Shown one piece after another: positions 6,856-14,578 of a DNA stretch of 45,776 nt; position 1 is the first letter of the stretch; every line of letters starts with the position of its first letter. Source of the DNA: Clostridia bacterium. GTDB lineage: Bacteria > Bacillota > Clostridia > Oscillospirales > Acutalibacteraceae. Location: NCBI GenBank assembly GCA_017440965.1, contig JAFSGH010000048.1:1-45776 (forward strand), written 5' to 3'. The notes under the pieces are model-generated. The model had not been told where the DNA came from. It saw only the letters and a list, made by a program, of their open reading frames with translations, and made no database searches. A program made the translations under genes and the position numbers.

Positions 6856-9468
6856 ATGAAAGATTTCAGTAAGATCAGTTTCAAATGGACATTCCGTGAT
6901 TATCAGCAGAAGGTGCTTGATAATGCAAATAAGCATCTTCTCGACAAAAAAATACATATAGTTGCGGCTCCCGGAAGCGGAAAGACAGTTTTGGGACTTG
7001 AACTCATAAGAAGACTGGGGGCACCCGCTCTCGTTCTTTCCCCTTCTGTTTCAATAAAACAGCAATGGGGGGACAGATTCAAGGAATGCTATCTTCCCGA
7101 AACGGAAAATGTCAATGAATATGTGTCCTTTGATATTATGAAGCCCTCGCTTCTTACATCAATTACATATCAGGCGCTTCACGCCGCAGTAAACAAAATC
7201 CCTATGGAAACGGGAGCCGATGAGGATGAATTTGAAGCTGAATCGAGTGCTGATTTCAGTGATTTTGATCTGATTTCTCAGGTAAAAAATGCGGGAATAA
7301 GGACCTTATGTCTTGATGAAGCCCATCACCTTAAAAGCGAATGGCAGAGAGCTCTCGAAAAGTTTATCGGAATTCTCGGTGCTGATATTACTGTTATTTC
7401 TCTTACCGCAACTCCGCCCTATGACTCCGAAACGGGAGAATGGAACAGATACATAAGCCTTTGCGGTGAAATTGATGAGGAAATTTTTGTGCCTCAGCTT
7501 GTAAAACAGAAGACTCTTTGTCCCCATCAGGACTATATATATTTCAGCTATCCCACCGAAGAGGAGGCTGAAACTCTGAGAAGCTACAAGCAAAAGGCAA
7601 GGGACTGTACGAAATATATAATTGAAAACGGCTATGTTGCCGCCGCTTTGAAAAATGCGGGAGTAATAGGCGAAAAGCCCTTAAGTGATGAAATCCTTTA
7701 TGATAATACCGACGGCTTTACTGCTCTCATTACTCTCGGAAAGGCCTGCGGTATCAATATTCCCTCCGATATAATAAAAAAGCTTTTCGGAAGAAAAAAT
7801 GTTCCCGAAAATAATATTGAAATAACGGAAAAGACATTTCAGTTTATTATCGATAAGCCTGAAATTTTCGGGGAAGCTCTGTCGGAGGAGTTAAAGAACA
7901 TACTTCTCGAAAACTCTCTCATAGAAAAAAGAAAGGTTCAGCTTATTACAACTGATAAGATCAACAGAATGTTGGCTTCCTCTATGGGTAAGCTTAAAAG
8001 CATTGAGATCATTGCAGAAAACGACGTAAATAATCTCGGTGACGGCCTTCGTATGCTTGTTCTTACGGATTTTATAAAAAAGGAAATAAAGAAAAGCATA
8101 GGAACAGACGATGAACTGCATACAATGGGAGCAGTTCCCGTATTTGAAGCCATAAGAAGAAGGCTCGGAGAAAAAACAAAGATAGCACTTCTTACGGGAA
8201 CTCTTGTAATACTTCCCGATTCAGCTGTATCCTCGGCACAGAAGATCGCAAACGAGGAAAAATCAAGCTGTATTGTAAAGCCCATAGAGGGAACAAATCA
8301 TTCCGAGGTAGTTTTTGGCGGCTCAAACAAGCATAAGGTCGGTATTATTACAAAAATCTTTGCTCTCGGAGAAATAAATATTCTTGTGGGAACTAAATCT
8401 CTTCTCGGAGAGGGCTGGGATTCTCCGAATATAAATTCTCTGATACTTGCAAGCTTTGTGGGAAGCTTTATGCTCTCGAATCAGATGAGAGGAAGAGCCA
8501 TAAGAATTGATAAAAATAATCCCGATAAGGTGTCAAATATATGGCATCTCGTAACTGTTCTTCCCGACGGTGACGGTAAAAACACCGACGAGATCGAGGG
8601 CAATGATTTTCTCACCGTAAAACGCCGTTTTTCCTGTTTTCAGGCTCCATCATATAATAAGAGTGTCATAGAAAACGGAATCAAAAGAATAGACATTTTG
8701 ACCCCGCCTTTTGATAATGCAGGTATAGACAGAATAAATTCCGAAATGCTTCGCATTTCCTCTGACAGAAAAACTGCCGCATCCCGCTGGGATTTTGAAA
8801 TAAAGGGAAGAGCTACACCTGTTGTAAGCGATGTAAGTGAAGTTCCGATGTCGGTTTATCCTAAAAAGAAGGTATCAAGCAATAAGCTTTATGCGATTAT
8901 TTTTGCTGTACTTGCGGTACTCGGTATTGTAATCGCTGTGGTGACAGGCTTTATCGGCTCTGTTTTCGGAATTGCTGTCACAATAATGTCCTTGTATTTT
9001 ATGATAAAAAAGGCATCCTTTGTAACAAAGAATTCCACACCCGAAAAAACGGTTACGGGACTTTCCCGAGCTGTTCTTAAAACCCTCCAACAGCTTAAGG
9101 AAATTGACTCTTCTCCGAAAATAAAGGTAAATGTAAAGAGAGCCTCTGACGGAAAATCACTTTCTGTAAGCCTTACGGGAGCGAGTGAAAGAGAATCAAA
9201 GGTCTTTATTAAGGCCATATCGGAGCTTTTTTCTCCTATCGATGACCCCAGATATGTTATTATAGGTATCAAGGCAAAAAAGAGAAATTTTACAAACAGC
9301 TTTTCCTGTCCGTCTGTTATCGGCGTTAATAAAGAAAGTGCGGAAGTTTTCAGAAAATACCTTAAATCTCCCGCAGGAGATTTCGAGCTTGTTTTCACAA
9401 GAAGCGAAAACGGAAGAAAAATTCTCAATGAGTGCAAAAAGCTCTCTTTCCTGAATTCGATCCGATGA
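6856..9468 (+). CDS. SF2 DEAD/DEAH-box helicase with two C-terminal membrane segments
   Basis: An 870-residue protein. The helicase core is clear: Q-motif-like FRDYQ (Q17), Walker A APGSGKT (residues 38-44), DEAH box D154-H157, motif III LTATPP (183-188), and motif VI QMRGRAIR (543-550). A motif V-like GTKSLLGEGWDSPNINSLIL precedes motif VI. Between the two RecA folds is a ~200-residue insert (about 215-420). After the core, residues ~676-722 hold two hydrophobic stretches (AIIFAVLAVLGIVIAVVTGF and GIAVTIMSLYFMI). A ~140-residue domain then follows with VNVKRASDGKSLSVSLTGAS. The ribosome binding site is CGGAGAA at 6844-6850. The gene is monocistronic between two terminators. Nucleic-acid translocase activity is expected; a membrane-tethered helicase is unusual and its role is unknown. 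Confidence 0.85.
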   Translation: MKDFSKISFKWTFRDYQQKVLDNANKHLLDKKIHIVAAPGSGKTVLGLELIRRLGAPALVLSPSVSIKQQWGDRFKECYLPETENVNEYVSFDIMKPSLLTSITYQALHAAVNKIPMETGADEDEFEAESSADFSDFDLISQVKNAGIRTLCLDEAHHLKSEWQRALEKFIGILGADITVISLTATPPYDSETGEWNRYISLCGEIDEEIFVPQLVKQKTLCPHQDYIYFSYPTEEEAETLRSYKQKARDCTKYIIENGYVAAALKNAGVIGEKPLSDEILYDNTDGFTALITLGKACGINIPSDIIKKLFGRKNVPENNIEITEKTFQFIIDKPEIFGEALSEELKNILLENSLIEKRKVQLITTDKINRMLASSMGKLKSIEIIAENDVNNLGDGLRMLVLTDFIKKEIKKSIGTDDELHTMGAVPVFEAIRRRLGEKTKIALLTGTLVILPDSAVSSAQKIANEEKSSCIVKPIEGTNHSEVVFGGSNKHKVGIITKIFALGEINILVGTKSLLGEGWDSPNINSLILASFVGSFMLSNQMRGRAIRIDKNNPDKVSNIWHLVTVLPDGDGKNTDEIEGNDFLTVKRRFSCFQAPSYNKSVIENGIKRIDILTPPFDNAGIDRINSEMLRISSDRKTAASRWDFEIKGRATPVVSDVSEVPMSVYPKKKVSSNKLYAIIFAVLAVLGIVIAVVTGFIGSVFGIAVTIMSLYFMIKKASFVTKNSTPEKTVTGLSRAVLKTLQQLKEIDSSPKIKVNVKRASDGKSLSVSLTGASERESKVFIKAISELFSPIDDPRYVIIGIKAKKRNFTNSFSCPSVIGVNKESAEVFRKYLKSPAGDFELVFTRSENGRKILNECKKLSFLNSIR

Positions 9469-9504
9469 ATATTTTATAGAATAAGAAAAAATCTTACGAT
9501 TTGT

Positions 9505-9545
9505 CACTCCCCTACCCCCAATCTTGGGTGTAGGGGGTGTTTCTT
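9505..9545 (+). terminator. Terminator of the helicase gene
   Basis: A C-rich arm (CACTCCCCTACCCCCAA) pairs, with a bulge and a mismatch, with TTGGGTGTAGGGGGTG and ends at 9539; TTTCTTGTT follows. It lies 36 bp after the helicase stop. Confidence 0.8.
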
Positions 9546-9588
9546 GTTATAAGCTAAATTGCTCACAACGCGAGCAATTTCCTATATA
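9546..9588. repeat. Imperfect long hairpin between convergent genes
   Basis: GTTATAAGCTAAATTGCTC and GAGCAATTTCCTATATAAC form inverted arms around ACAACGC. The inner nine base pairs (AAATTGCTC/GAGCAATTT) are perfect. No T-run follows on either strand, so it is not an obvious terminator. It may stabilise a transcript 3' end or be a relic of a small mobile repeat. Confidence 0.6.
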
Positions 9589-9591
9589 ACA

Positions 9592-9622
9592 AAAAAATTA
9601 CCGGGGAGTTTTATGTCCCCGG
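9592..9622 (-). terminator. Intrinsic terminator of the secreted Cys/His-tail protein gene
   Basis: CCGGGGA (9601-9607) pairs with TCCCCGG (9616-9622). On the minus strand the hairpin is followed by TAATTTTTTT. It lies 21 bp after the stop of the gene at 9644-10150. Confidence 0.9.
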
Positions 9623-9643
9623 CAAAACTATTAATATTTAAGA

Positions 9644-10150
9644 TCAATAATGAGCAGCACCGCATTCACATACAGGATTCATTCCGAAAAGCTTTCCAAA
9701 GAAATTGATTATCTTCCATATAAAACCTAAAAAGCCATTATTGTGGCAGATATGTTCACATTCGGAAACAGGCATATATACTTTAACAGTGCTGTTTCCA
9801 GTAATTTTTATAAAATATTCCGTACTGTCATTCAATTCATAAATAGCATCTCTTCCGTCAGCAAAGGATCCAACTATAGAATTCCCGTTAATATCATATA
9901 TATCAATGTGTGCATAAAAATGATTAAAAGCAATCATTATATACGTACAATCTGCATTGAAACGGAACCATACCCCATCATCCGCTTCAATCAAATACTC
10001 TTTTCCGAATTGTATTTCCGGGCAATCCTTAGGTAAAACATCAACTTCATTTGCCAACGCTTCAATCACAAATCTATTTCCGGAGCAAAAAACAAAAGTT
10101 GGTGCACAAATGATTATGGTTGCCAATAATAATGATAATACTTTTTTCAT
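9644..10150 (-). CDS. Secreted protein with C-terminal Cys/His signature ending CGAAHY
   Basis: A 168-residue protein from ATG 10150, preceded by AGAGG. Upstream in-frame Met codons would put a hydrophilic leader before the signal peptide, so I rejected them. Signal peptide KKVLSLLLATIIICAPTFVF is followed by a mature domain that looks beta-rich (EIQFGKEYLIEADDGVWFRF ... AHIDIYDINGNSI ... YFIKITGNSTVKVYMPV), as in pre-peptidase C-terminal or jelly-roll modules. The last ~38 residues form a separate module: C-x-H-x-C-H near its start, then GFLGFIWKIINFFGKLFGM, then N-P-V-C-E-C-G-A-A-H-Y at the terminus. I recall similar endings on other ruminococcal secreted proteins, but cannot name a family. 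It is transcribed from a consensus promoter and divergent from an XRE regulator. Confidence 0.8.
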   Translation of the reverse strand: MKKVLSLLLATIIICAPTFVFCSGNRFVIEALANEVDVLPKDCPEIQFGKEYLIEADDGVWFRFNADCTYIMIAFNHFYAHIDIYDINGNSIVGSFADGRDAIYELNDSTEYFIKITGNSTVKVYMPVSECEHICHNNGFLGFIWKIINFFGKLFGMNPVCECGAAHY

Positions 10151-10260
10151 TTTTATAACCTCTTTTCTTTCTATATGAAATACTGGAGCCAAATTGCATA
10201 AATCATAATAAACAAAAAAATGACAATTCTGACAACAGTAAGTCATATAAATAATAAATT

Positions 10261-10299
10261 AGGAACTATTCCTCTTATTATTATACTACTATAGCTCCT
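10261..10299. promoter_or_regulatory. Inverted repeat overlapping the divergent promoter, candidate operator
   Basis: AGGAACTAT (10261-10269) and ATAGCTCCT (10291-10299) are inverted copies with one mismatch. One arm lies in the spacer of the minus-strand promoter and the other just past its start site, so a bound dimer would block transcription. The XRE regulator gene 60 bp away is the natural candidate ligand; this is inference. Confidence 0.55.
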
Positions 10300-10308
10300 A
10301 TTTGTCAA
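10280..10308 (-). promoter_or_regulatory. Perfect consensus sigma-A promoter for the secreted protein gene
   Basis: On the minus strand TTGACA (10308-10303), 17-bp spacer, TATAAT (10285-10280). Both hexamers are exact consensus. The predicted start near 10273 gives a leader of about 120 nt before ATG 10150. Confidence 0.9.
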
Positions 10309-10357
10309 GCAAAATCGGAAGTAAAATGTCTATAATAACATCATAGGAGGAAGATTA

Positions 10358-10684
10358 ATGCTTATTTTCGATATGCGTGCAATAGGAAACAAATTACTGG
10401 ACTTCAGAAAAAGAGCAGGACTTACACAAGCAGAGGTCGCTGAAGCATCAGGACTTTCAGACAGAACCTATGCGGACATTGAGAGAGGTACTGTAAATAT
10501 GCGAACAGAAACGGTGCTTCGTATATGCAAGGCACTTCATATAACTCCCAATGAAATTCTTACGGAAGAATCACCGATAGACTATAAACAGGAAGAGATA
10601 TTTGCAAGACTCTCATTATGCAAACCTGAAGAACGCTCAACTGCGCTTGAATTATTAAGTATTTATCTTAATTCCCTTAAATAG
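10358..10684 (+). CDS. XRE-family helix-turn-helix transcriptional regulator
   Basis: A 108-residue protein. Residues ~8-65 are a Cro/C1-type HTH (LLDFRKRAGLTQAEVAEASG, then LSDRTYADIERGTVNM, then TETVLRICKALHITPNEIL). The ~40-residue C-terminal helical tail (EEIFARLSLCKPEERSTALE) probably dimerises. The ribosome binding site ATAGGAGG (10343-10350) lies seven bases before the ATG. TATAAT at 10331-10336 lacks a good -35 partner, suggesting a weak or regulated promoter. The gene is divergent from the secreted protein at 9644 and probably controls the shared intergenic region. Confidence 0.9.
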   Translation: MLIFDMRAIGNKLLDFRKRAGLTQAEVAEASGLSDRTYADIERGTVNMRTETVLRICKALHITPNEILTEESPIDYKQEEIFARLSLCKPEERSTALELLSIYLNSLK

Positions 10685-10770
10685 CAATAAAAACATTTAT
10701 ACAGATAAATATTTTCCGCAAATGTCTTTTTCCGTTTAAATAACATTTTATCTACACTTAAGCACAACAA

Positions 10771-10800
10771 AAAAGGAAGGCCGAAACCGGTCTTCCTTTT
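10771..10800. terminator. Bidirectional terminator between the XRE gene and lysS
   Basis: AAAAGGAAGGCCG (10771-10783) pairs with CGGTCTTCCTTTT (10788-10800), with flanking A and T runs giving U-tracts on both strands. It serves the converging genes. Confidence 0.9.
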
Positions 10801-10880
10801 TATAAAATCTGATTCAATTTGTATAAAATTGCCAATTTGTGACATCCTGAAAGACTTAAAAGTCTTGATATGTAAGCATC

Positions 10881-12395
10881 TTACTTATCCTGACTCTTCA
10901 TCGTGGGGAAGAGGAGGACGTCTCTTATTGCCTGGGAGTCGGTGAGGAGCATTACGAGGCGGTCTATGCCGTAGCCTATGCCGCCTGTGGGGGGCATACC
11001 GTATTCGAGGGCTGTGAGGAAGTCTTCGTCGGTGTGGTTTGCTTCTTCGTCACCGTTTGCGAAAAGCTCCTCCTGAGCTGCGAAGCGCTCTCTCTGATCG
11101 ATGGGATCGTTGAGTTCTGAATATGCGTTACACATTTCTCTGCCGTAGATATAAAGCTCGAATCTTTCAACAAGACCGTTGGAGCCGGGCTTTTTCTTTG
11201 TAAGAGGAGAAACCTCGATGGGATGATCGCATACGAATGTGGGCTGAATCATCTTTTCCTCGCAGAATTCCTCGAAGAAGAGATTCATAATATCGCCCTT
11301 CTTGTGATGCTTCTCAAATTCAACATGATGCTCCTTAGCAATAGCCTGAGCCTCTTCATCGGTTTCAACTGTACTGAAGTCAACGCCTGCATATTCCCTG
11401 ATAGCATCTGTCATTGTAATTCTTGCAAAAGGCTTTTCCATATCAATTACAGTTCCGTTGTAGCTGATAACTGCACTTCCGACTACCTTGTTTGCAAGAT
11501 AACGGAACATACTCTCTGTAAGCTCCATCATACCCTCGTAATCTGTGTATGCCTGATAAAGCTCCATAAGAGTAAATTCAGGATTATGACGGGTATCAAC
11601 ACCCTCATTACGGAAAACTCTGCCTATTTCGTAAACTCTCTCCATACCGCCTACGATAAGACGCTTGAGGTAAAGCTCAAGAGAAATTCTGAGCTTAACA
11701 TCCTCATCAAGAGCATTGTAGTGAGTTTCAAAGGGACGGGCAGCAGCACCGCCTGCGTTTGAAACAAGCATAGGAGTTTCAACCTCAATAAAGTCTCTTC
11801 CGTCAAGGAAATTTCTGATCTCCTTAATGATCTGAGAACGCTTCTTGAAGGTATCCATAACATCGGGATTAACGATGAGGTCAAGGTATCTCTGACGGTA
11901 ACGGGTATCAACATTTGTAAGACCGTGATACTTTTCGGGAAGAGGAAGAAGAGACTTGGTAAGAAGTCTGATCTCCTTACAGTGAACGGAGATCTCTCCC
12001 CTTCTTGTTCTGAACACAAAGCCCTTTACCTCTACGATATCACCGATATCCCACTTCTTGAATTCCTGGAAGGTTTCCTCGCCGATATCGTCTTTTCTTA
12101 CATATACCTGCATTCTGCCGTCACGGTCATAAACATCGATAAAGTTAGCCTTACCCATATCACGCCATGTTTTGATTCTTCCGCAGATGCAAACATCCTG
12201 ATTCTCAAGCTCATCAAAGCGATCATTGATCTCCTTTGAGCGGATATTCTGTCCTGCCTTTGTTATTTCAAAGGGATCTCTTCCGCTTTCCTGAAGAGCA
12301 TTTAACTTATCAAGTCTTATCTGTCTTAATTCATTTACATTTTGTTCCTCTTCTGCGACAACTGCTTCGCCGGAGGTTAAAATTTCTTCAGCCAT
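10881..12395 (-). CDS. lysS: Lysyl-tRNA synthetase, class II
   Basis: A 504-residue enzyme that charges tRNA-Lys with lysine, at full family length. An N-terminal OB-fold anticodon-binding domain (DVCICGRIKTWRDMGKANFI) precedes the class II core. Motif 2 is VFRNEGVDTRHNPEFTLMEL and motif 3 is GGIGYGIDRLVMLLTDS near the C-terminus. It lies 73 bp downstream of greA in the same direction, the common Firmicutes greA-lysS pairing. A hairpin in the gap may partly terminate greA transcripts. The N-terminal ~25 residues are an acidic extension before the family start. No T-box-like leader is seen. Confidence 0.97.
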   Translation of the reverse strand: MAEEILTSGEAVVAEEEQNVNELRQIRLDKLNALQESGRDPFEITKAGQNIRSKEINDRFDELENQDVCICGRIKTWRDMGKANFIDVYDRDGRMQVYVRKDDIGEETFQEFKKWDIGDIVEVKGFVFRTRRGEISVHCKEIRLLTKSLLPLPEKYHGLTNVDTRYRQRYLDLIVNPDVMDTFKKRSQIIKEIRNFLDGRDFIEVETPMLVSNAGGAAARPFETHYNALDEDVKLRISLELYLKRLIVGGMERVYEIGRVFRNEGVDTRHNPEFTLMELYQAYTDYEGMMELTESMFRYLANKVVGSAVISYNGTVIDMEKPFARITMTDAIREYAGVDFSTVETDEEAQAIAKEHHVEFEKHHKKGDIMNLFFEEFCEEKMIQPTFVCDHPIEVSPLTKKKPGSNGLVERFELYIYGREMCNAYSELNDPIDQRERFAAQEELFANGDEEANHTDEDFLTALEYGMPPTGGIGYGIDRLVMLLTDSQAIRDVLLFPTMKSQDK

Positions 12396-12439
12396 AATCT
12401 TAATTTCTGCTCTTGGCAGTATCCTTTCTTATTTTTCGA

Positions 12440-12462
12440 AAAATGCCGCCGTTAGAGGCGGC
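12440..12462 (-). terminator. Hairpin with U-tract between greA and lysS
   Basis: GCCGCC (12445-12450) pairs with GGCGGC (12457-12462). On the minus strand it is followed by ATTTTTC. It could attenuate read-through from greA into lysS. Confidence 0.7.
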
Positions 12463-12468
12463 AAATGA

Positions 12469-12945
12469 TCAGTCCTTAAATATCTCAAGGATCTCAAGAA
12501 CACAGTTACCTGCGGGTGTTTCAACAGTAACAACATCGCCGACCTTGTGTCCGAGAAGCTCTTTTCCGACGGGTGATTCATCGGAGACCTTGTTGTTGAT
12601 GGGGTCAGCCTGAGGAGCGCCTACAAGCTGATAAACGACCTCTTCATCATAGGTCTTATCAAAGATCTTTACAAAAAGACCTGTGTGAACTGTCTCTGTA
12701 GTAAGTGCGCTTTCATCAAGAACGGTTGCGTGACTGAGAGTATATTCGATCTCGCGGATTCTTGCTTCAAGCTTAGCCTGATCTGATTTTGCCTCGTCAT
12801 ATTCACTGTTTTCTGAAAGGTCACCGAAAGATTTAGCTTCCTTGATCTTTTCAGCCATATCGCTTCTTCCGGTAGTACGGAGCATTTTAAGCTCTTCTTT
12901 AAGTTCCTCTATGACTTTCAGAGGTAATACATATTCTTCTGCCAT
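12469..12945 (-). CDS. greA: Transcription elongation factor GreA
   Basis: A 158-residue protein of usual length. The N-terminal coiled coil (residues ~1-75, VIEELKEELKMLRTTGRSDM, SFGDLSENSEYDEAKSDQAK) carries the acidic tip DLSENSEYDEAK that reaches into the RNA polymerase channel. The C-terminal FKBP-like domain includes the conserved ISDESPVGKELLG-type block (here VSDESPVGKELLGHKVGD). It rescues backtracked polymerase by stimulating transcript cleavage. The ribosome binding site is GAAGGGA. Transcription continues into lysS. Confidence 0.97.
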   Translation of the reverse strand: MAEEYVLPLKVIEELKEELKMLRTTGRSDMAEKIKEAKSFGDLSENSEYDEAKSDQAKLEARIREIEYTLSHATVLDESALTTETVHTGLFVKIFDKTYDEEVVYQLVGAPQADPINNKVSDESPVGKELLGHKVGDVVTVETPAGNCVLEILEIFKD

Positions 12946-12987
12946 TATAAAAATTCCCTTCGGTTTATTTATTATATATATTTATAT

Positions 12988-13016
12988 ATTTTATTTTTAT
13001 TACTGTGATTTGTCAA
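12988..13016 (-). promoter_or_regulatory. Sigma-A promoter of greA-lysS
   Basis: Minus strand TTGACA (13016-13011), 17-bp spacer, TAAAAT (12993-12988). The greA ATG is about 43 bp downstream of the -10 box. Confidence 0.8.
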
Positions 13017-13033
13017 GTATTTTCTTAAAAGAC

Positions 13034-14500
13034 TCACTGTTCCTGAGTGTCTTCCTCTTTTTTATCATCAGTGCCGAGCAGATTATCGATATTCTGGAAA
13101 ATATCGTCTATCTCTTCGTCGGTAAGCTTTCCTTCTGATTTGAACATATTGACAATACCAAAGATACCGTCAATAAAGCCTGTGACAAAATCTGTTACCT
13201 GCTCACCGTCAGGAAGCTTATCGTTTTCTTCACCCTCTCCGCCTTCATTCTCTCCGGGCTCGGGAGACTCGGGCTTTTCAGGAAGCTCAGGCTCTACAAC
13301 GGGAGGCACGATAATTACGATCTTGATCTCTTCGCCCTCGGGCACTGTATCAAATTTCTTTTCAAGGCCTACTGCAGTACGAAGTGTAAGTCTTGCGTCA
13401 GCAGAATCAATAGCGCCGCTGAAATCGATATCACCGTAAATAAGATCCTCCTGAGCGGTTATATTTTCAAGTCCTACTCCATGTCGAAGAGCAAGTCTTG
13501 CATCAAGAGATTCAACATCACCGCTATTATCAATATCACCGAAATATCTGGGGAGCCAGTCAAACTGCGAAAGCTTAATTTTGACATCATAATGAAGATA
13601 TATCATACTGTCCTTAAGAATTTCCTCGGGTGTCATCTGATCCTTGCCGGTGTTTTCAAAGACCTTATTTGCAATATCCAATGCAAACTTAAAAACATTC
13701 CAGCCGGTTCCCGCATATGCTTCAAATGCACGGACAAGATCATAAACTGACATTGAAAAGCTGTAGGAGATCTTCTGTATATATGTTGTCAATTCTCCGC
13801 CTGCATTGAAATCTGCCTGAACGGCTGCATCAAAGAACTGAAAATCCGCAAGCTTTACCTTATCAAGAGGATCGTCATCCTCATCGAACTGTACACCGCC
13901 GAAAATAACGGGATTGAGAGTACCTGTGGGAAGATCGTATAGCTTAGGTAATGCCGATGTGTCTTTATCATCGATAGAACAATCGGGGAAGTAATAAATA
14001 AGTCTTTCCTTTTCGTTCTCTTCAATATAGCTTAACTCATATTCATCATCTGCCGTAAGAGCGGACACATAATCCTTGCCGCTGACGGGAAGAAGATATT
14101 TTACATCGGTTCCCTTTGCTATATTCATATCAACATAATCGGAATTAGCATCCGTAAGATTAGCAACAAGTCCGTCAAAAAGACCTTCATCAGGAGTAAC
14201 AAGGGATTCAACTATCCAATTTACCCATTTTACCGCATCATCGGAGAGATCAGCGGCTGACTTGGAGCCGATAGCGTATCCCTCTTCCGTATTGAGCTTT
14301 GCTGTTTTTTCATATCTGAAGGAGGGCTTTTTCTCTTTTATGCTGTTTACCGCATCGTTAAACATATAAACAAACTGAGTCTTCTGCAGCTCATCCTCGA
14401 CCTTTACCGCAAAAACAGGCGCTGTCAAGGACATTATCATAACCGCCGCTAAGCATAAGGAGATCAGTTTCTTTAATATACTGCTGTTATTTTTCATCAT
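13034..14500 (-). CDS. Secreted dockerin-domain protein
   Basis: A 488-residue exported protein from ATG 14500 (AAAGGCGG precedes; a tandem ATG follows). Signal peptide SILKKLISLCLAAVMIMS is followed by a ~290-residue module of unknown fold (FVYMFNDAVNSIKEKKPSF ... FSMSVYDLVRAFEAYAG). A type I dockerin lies at about residues 318-380, with two calcium-loop repeats GDIDNSGDVESLDARLALR and GDIDFSGAIDSADARLTLR. Unusually the dockerin is not terminal: a Pro/Glu/Gly-rich acidic segment and a helical acidic tail (about 400-488) follow. The dockerin predicts binding to a cohesin on a scaffoldin, so the organism probably has a cellulosome-like system. No catalytic domain is recognisable. A hairpin overlaps the stop codon region (13031-13051). 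Confidence 0.88.
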   Translation of the reverse strand: MMKNNSSILKKLISLCLAAVMIMSLTAPVFAVKVEDELQKTQFVYMFNDAVNSIKEKKPSFRYEKTAKLNTEEGYAIGSKSAADLSDDAVKWVNWIVESLVTPDEGLFDGLVANLTDANSDYVDMNIAKGTDVKYLLPVSGKDYVSALTADDEYELSYIEENEKERLIYYFPDCSIDDKDTSALPKLYDLPTGTLNPVIFGGVQFDEDDDPLDKVKLADFQFFDAAVQADFNAGGELTTYIQKISYSFSMSVYDLVRAFEAYAGTGWNVFKFALDIANKVFENTGKDQMTPEEILKDSMIYLHYDVKIKLSQFDWLPRYFGDIDNSGDVESLDARLALRHGVGLENITAQEDLIYGDIDFSGAIDSADARLTLRTAVGLEKKFDTVPEGEEIKIVIIVPPVVEPELPEKPESPEPGENEGGEGEENDKLPDGEQVTDFVTGFIDGIFGIVNMFKSEGKLTDEEIDDIFQNIDNLLGTDDKKEEDTQEQ

Positions 14501-14520
14501 TATACCGCCTTTCAGGTAAA

Positions 14521-14549
14521 AGTATACCATATAAGGTTATTCAAAACAA
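14521..14549 (-). promoter_or_regulatory. Extended -10 promoter of the dockerin gene
   Basis: Minus strand TTGTTT (14549-14544), 17-bp spacer ending TGG, TATACT (14526-14521). The TGn extension compensates for a weak -35. The -10 lies about 20 bp before ATG 14500. Confidence 0.6.
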
Positions 14550-14553
14550 ATTG

Positions 14554-14578
14554 ATAATTCAGGAAAAAGCTGAATTAT
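14554..14578 (-). terminator. Hairpin terminator of the DUF5058 operon
   Basis: ATAATTCAG (14554-14562) and CTGAATTAT (14570-14578) form a perfect nine-pair stem overlapping the stop codon of the 14575 gene. CAATTTGTTTTG follows on the minus strand, a weak U-tract. Confidence 0.65.

Noticed and set aside
10151..10246. Longer N-terminus for the secreted protein at 9644
   Set aside because: It would place a hydrophilic Cys-rich leader ahead of a good signal peptide; the downstream ATG 10150 has a ribosome binding site.
11223..11762. 179-codon plus-strand frame
   Set aside because: It is antisense to lysS, with no start signal and no recognisable domain.
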